In this document: positions 6,523-8,255 of the stretch, piece by piece
Layout: each line of letters starts with the position of its first letter
How positions within the stretch are numbered: position 1 is the first letter of the stretch
Assembly (NCBI GenBank): GCA_012510335.1
Contig: JAAZIF010000035.1
Location: forward strand, 1-8,255
Source of the DNA: Methanomicrobiales archaeon
Lineage (GTDB): Archaea; Halobacteriota; Methanomicrobia; Methanomicrobiales; Methanoculleaceae
DNA length: 8,255 nucleotides
Reading direction: 5' to 3'
The notes under the pieces: generated by a model
Databases searched by the model: none
Told to the model about the DNA's origin: nothing
What the model saw: the letters and a program-made list of their open reading frames with translations, nothing else
Made by a program: the position numbers and the translations under genes

Positions 6523-6548
6523 GGGGGTGAAGCCGTCCCCTCACTCGT
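6494..6548 (+). repeat. Direct repeat and 12-bp hairpin across the ilvE stop codon
   Basis: ACGAGTGAGGGG (6515-6526) pairs perfectly with CCCCTCACTCGT (6537-6548) across a 10-base loop, and the ilvE TGA (6520-6522) lies inside the left arm. The first arm's core, CGAGTGAGGG, also occurs at 6494-6503, so the right arm could pair with either copy. No T run follows, so it is not a standard archaeal terminator. It ends five bases before the ribosome binding site of the next gene and could act as an RNA processing, stability or translation-control element. Confidence 0.65.
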
Positions 6549-6552
6549 GGAC

Positions 6553-6559
6553 GGAGGGG
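6553..6559 (+). promoter_or_regulatory. Ribosome binding site of the NifD-like gene
   Basis: GGAGGGG lies nine bases before the ATG at 6567 (counting from the end of GGAGG) and just downstream of the hairpin arm. It supports the ATG at 6567 as the start and suggests that this gene is translated from a leadered, probably ilvE-linked message. Confidence 0.6.
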
Positions 6560-6566
6560 CCGGCCG

Positions 6567-7781
6567 ATGAGTGATACCGTGACCGCAAGGGCGGTTAAGA
6601 TCCCGAGGGCAACGTGCAAGCTCTTCGGTGCGATAAAGGCGCTCGCGATCGTCAGACGATGCGTCATTCTCGTGCATGGGCCGAAGGGTTGCGTCTACCA
6701 TATCAACTACATACTCGGGATGCGGGGCGACCGCCCACCCGATATCTACTCGACGTGCCTCGATGAGCACGACGTCATATTCGGCGCCGAGGAGAAGCTC
6801 AGGGAGGCCATTGAGGAGCTCGATGCAAACCTGCGGCCTGACCTCATCGCGGTTCTCTCCTGCTGTGTCTCAAGCATCATCGGCGAGGATATAGACGCCG
6901 CGGTGAAGGATGCCTCGACCGATGCTCGGGTCATCGGGATCGAGGCCGGGGGGTTTGAGGGCGATTTCCGGACGGGCTACAGCGAGACCCTCTGCCGGCT
7001 CGTCGAGGAGTTTGTCCGGGAGCCCTGCGAGGTTCTGGATCGATCCGTCAACCTCATAGGTCTCCTCCGGGGCGGGCCTGACCGGCGGGAGCTCGTGCGC
7101 ATCCTGGATCTCATCGGCGTCCGGGTCAACGCGGCGCTTACCGCCGACGCAACGGTCGAAGATCTCGAGCGCCTGGGCTCTGCGGCTCTCAACGTCGTCG
7201 TCTGTGAGCCGGCGGGGAAGGAGGCCGCAGAGCTGCTCGAGCGGATCTACGCCACCCCGTTCATCATCGCCGATATCCCCATCGGGTACGCCTCCACCGT
7301 CCGGTTCCTCGACCACGTCGCAGAATCCCTCGGGATTGAGCGCTATGTGGCGGAGGATCCCGGCACGGATGAAGCCTGTCGCGCGGCCCTCGCCGGTCGG
7401 CGGGTGGCGATCGTCAGCGGACCGACGCGGGCGATCTCCATGAGCCTCTTCCTCACGGGGCTCGGTTTTTTGCCGTCGCTCATCGTCGTGGACTTTGATT
7501 CGGATACACTGGGACGGCTTCAGGGTATTGCCGGCCCGGAGTGCGAGATACTGATCGAACCGGAGCAGGAGGAGATCCGGGAGAGGCTTGAGGCCCGCCG
7601 GATCGACCTTATGTTTGGCGGCATGCTCGAGAGGCCCCTCGCCGCATCGCTCGGTATCGAGCTAGTGGACATGATGCACGGGAGTCAGAGGACGCTCGGG
7701 TTTGCCGGCGCAGAGCATCTCATCAGGGGTCTTGCCGGCACCAGGGATAGAGGGGATAAGGATCGGATCCCCCTGGCATAA
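6567..7781 (+). CDS. NifD-like nitrogenase component 1 family protein, function unknown
   Basis: A 404-residue protein of the nitrogenase component 1 superfamily, distinct from CfbD. The N-terminus reads CKLFGAIKALAIVRRCVILVHGPKGC (Cys17 to Cys42), close in pattern to NifD/NifE proteins. It continues with Cys64 in YSTCLDEHDVIFGAEEKL and Cys99-Cys100 in VLSCCVSSIIGED. Cys42, Cys64 and Cys100 match in order the three NifD cysteines that bind the P-cluster; CfbD has Ser at the second. Cys213 lies in VVCEPAGKEA, and the C-terminal HGSQRTLGFAGAEHLI (371-386) resembles the final segment of the family. It is shorter than true NifD, and no NifK, NifE, NifN, NifB or NifH is in the window, so nitrogen fixation is not implied. 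It follows ilvE by 44 bases. It may bind an Fe-S cluster and work as a homodimer or with an unlinked partner, receiving electrons from a NifH/CfbC-type protein; this is inference. Confidence 0.85.
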   Translation: MSDTVTARAVKIPRATCKLFGAIKALAIVRRCVILVHGPKGCVYHINYILGMRGDRPPDIYSTCLDEHDVIFGAEEKLREAIEELDANLRPDLIAVLSCCVSSIIGEDIDAAVKDASTDARVIGIEAGGFEGDFRTGYSETLCRLVEEFVREPCEVLDRSVNLIGLLRGGPDRRELVRILDLIGVRVNAALTADATVEDLERLGSAALNVVVCEPAGKEAAELLERIYATPFIIADIPIGYASTVRFLDHVAESLGIERYVAEDPGTDEACRAALAGRRVAIVSGPTRAISMSLFLTGLGFLPSLIVVDFDSDTLGRLQGIAGPECEILIEPEQEEIRERLEARRIDLMFGGMLERPLAASLGIELVDMMHGSQRTLGFAGAEHLIRGLAGTRDRGDKDRIPLA

Positions 7782-7782
7782 C

Positions 7783-7790
7783 TTTTTTAT
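7783..7790 (+). promoter_or_regulatory. T-rich element: probable tRNA promoter and terminator of the upstream gene
   Basis: TTTTTTAT begins two bases after the stop codon of the NifD-like gene. As a T6 tract it is the clearest archaeal-type terminator signal of the plus-strand genes. As a TATA box it would start transcription near 7813, about 13 bases before the mature tRNA 5' end. Both roles are possible. Confidence 0.45.
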
Positions 7791-7825
7791 CCGCGAACGT
7801 CCAGGTTATATGGCACTTTATGTGT

Positions 7826-7898
7826 GCTGCTATAGTGTAGGGGCCAATCATGTCGGCCTTTCACGCCGACGACTGGGGTTCAAATCCCCATAGCAGCA
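7826..7898 (+). tRNA. tRNA-Glu (anticodon TTC)
   Basis: A complete cloverleaf can be drawn. The 7-bp acceptor stem GCTGCTA/TAGCAGC (7826-7832 with 7891-7897) is perfect. The anticodon stem TCGGC/GCCGA (7853-7857 with 7865-7869) has a 7-base loop with anticodon TTC at 7860-7862. The T stem TGGGG/CCCCA (7874-7878 with 7886-7890) carries the loop TTCAAAT. The discriminator is A7898. The 3' CCA is not encoded and there is no intron. It decodes GAA/GAG. Charged Glu-tRNA is also the starting material of tetrapyrrole synthesis by the C5 route used in archaea, which is of interest beside F430 genes. Confidence 0.97.
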
Positions 7899-7931
7899 TC
7901 CTGTTTTCAGGCTCAAATCTGTCGCTAAATG

Positions 7932-7939
7932 TTTTTATA
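7932..7939 (+). promoter_or_regulatory. TATA box for the VapB-like gene
   Basis: TTTTTATA is a good archaeal TATA match. Its centre is about 26 bases before the ATG at 7962, so transcription is predicted to begin at or next to the start codon. No Shine-Dalgarno sequence is present, consistent with a leaderless message. Confidence 0.55.
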
Positions 7940-7961
7940 GCCTCACTCCGGCCTCTTTTGC

Positions 7962-8255
7962 ATGGGAGCGTTCACAGAACCAACCCAAACAGACAGAGAG
8001 TTCCACCGCATCGATAGAACCTATGCCGGCACGGCCGCCCGGAAAGCCCTGACCAGGGGCCTCCTCACTCGCGACGACGCATACGAGAGGCTCTCGCAGT
8101 TAAAGGGCCCCTCCAACATGAGTTTTTCCGAAGTGATCCTGAAGTATACCCCGCAAAAGAAGAAACTCTCCGAGATCCTCAAGGAGTTCGGGCCAAATCC
8201 TGCGCTGGCCGGCTCAGTCGCAGAAGCCTCACGCGATATGAGGAAGGTCAGAAGA
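7962..8255 (+). CDS. VapB-like antitoxin family protein (5' part only)
   Basis: An ORF of 98 codons remains open to the right edge. Residues about 36-60 read TRDDAYERLSQLKG followed by MSFSEVIL, the pattern of archaeal VapB-type (DUF217/UPF0330) antitoxins, which pair with PIN-domain VapC ribonucleases. Those proteins usually begin close to the YERL helix, whereas this one has about 35 additional N-terminal residues that I do not recognise. The residues after the motif (KYTPQKKKLSEILKEFG and onward) are basic and helical in character. It is separated from the tRNA by 63 bases and has its own TATA box. No toxin gene is visible; it would be expected just downstream. Family assignment is moderate because it rests on one short motif, and the protein could be another ribbon-helix-helix-like regulator. 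Confidence 0.55.
   Translation, partial: MGAFTEPTQTDREFHRIDRTYAGTAARKALTRGLLTRDDAYERLSQLKGPSNMSFSEVILKYTPQKKKLSEILKEFGPNPALAGSVAEASRDMRKVRR

Noticed and set aside
6567..7781. The NifD-like gene as evidence of nitrogen fixation
   Set aside because: The protein is shorter than true NifD, and no nifH, nifK, nifE, nifN or nifB accompanies it; family membership alone does not imply nitrogenase activity.
7900..7911. CCTG-TTTT-CAGG mini-hairpin after the tRNA as a terminator
   Set aside because: The stem is only 4 bp and the T's are in the loop rather than following the stem, so it cannot be supported as a terminator.

Overview
The window is GC-rich DNA from a methanogenic archaeon, most probably of the Methanomicrobiales (Methanoculleus-like). 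The evidence is a coenzyme F430 biosynthesis cluster, a methanogenesis marker 9 protein, an intron-less tRNA without encoded CCA, archaeal TATA boxes and apparently leaderless starts. The genus is inferred from gene content and base composition and was not tested.

Left part (1-1292, minus strand): a methanogenesis marker 9 protein (FMN-type TIM barrel plus a cysteine-rich C-terminal domain) overlaps by 14 bases the start of a CitG/MdcB-like triphosphoribosyl-dephospho-CoA synthase homolog that leaves the window. A 300-base divergent spacer (1293-1592) separates this pair from the main cluster. The spacer holds a probable cfbA promoter, a hairpin followed by T4, and a possible 48-residue ORF with a strong ribosome binding site.

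Centre (1593-5629, plus strand): cfbA-cfbE-cfbD-cfbB are packed with 4-5 base gaps or ATGA overlaps. The order of reactions is nickel insertion into sirohydrochlorin (CfbA), a,c-diamidation (CfbB), six-electron reduction with gamma-lactam closure (CfbD, which needs the NifH-like reductase CfbC), and ATP-dependent carbocyclic ring closure to F430 (CfbE). F430 is the nickel cofactor of methyl-coenzyme M reductase. cfbC is not in the window, so its product must be supplied from elsewhere.

Right part (5653-8255): ilvE (branched-chain aminotransferase) appears to have its own promoter. Its stop codon lies inside a perfect 12-bp hairpin, followed by a second, distinct NifD-like gene of unknown function with no NifK, NifE, NifN or NifH partner nearby. 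It retains three nitrogenase-like cysteines, whereas CfbD keeps only two of them. A T6 tract, tRNA-Glu(TTC) and the beginning of a VapB-like antitoxin gene complete the window.

The most interesting item is the orphan NifD-like protein near the F430 genes. It could be a homodimeric reductase sharing CfbC, or part of another nitrogenase-superfamily enzyme; the sequence does not decide between these.
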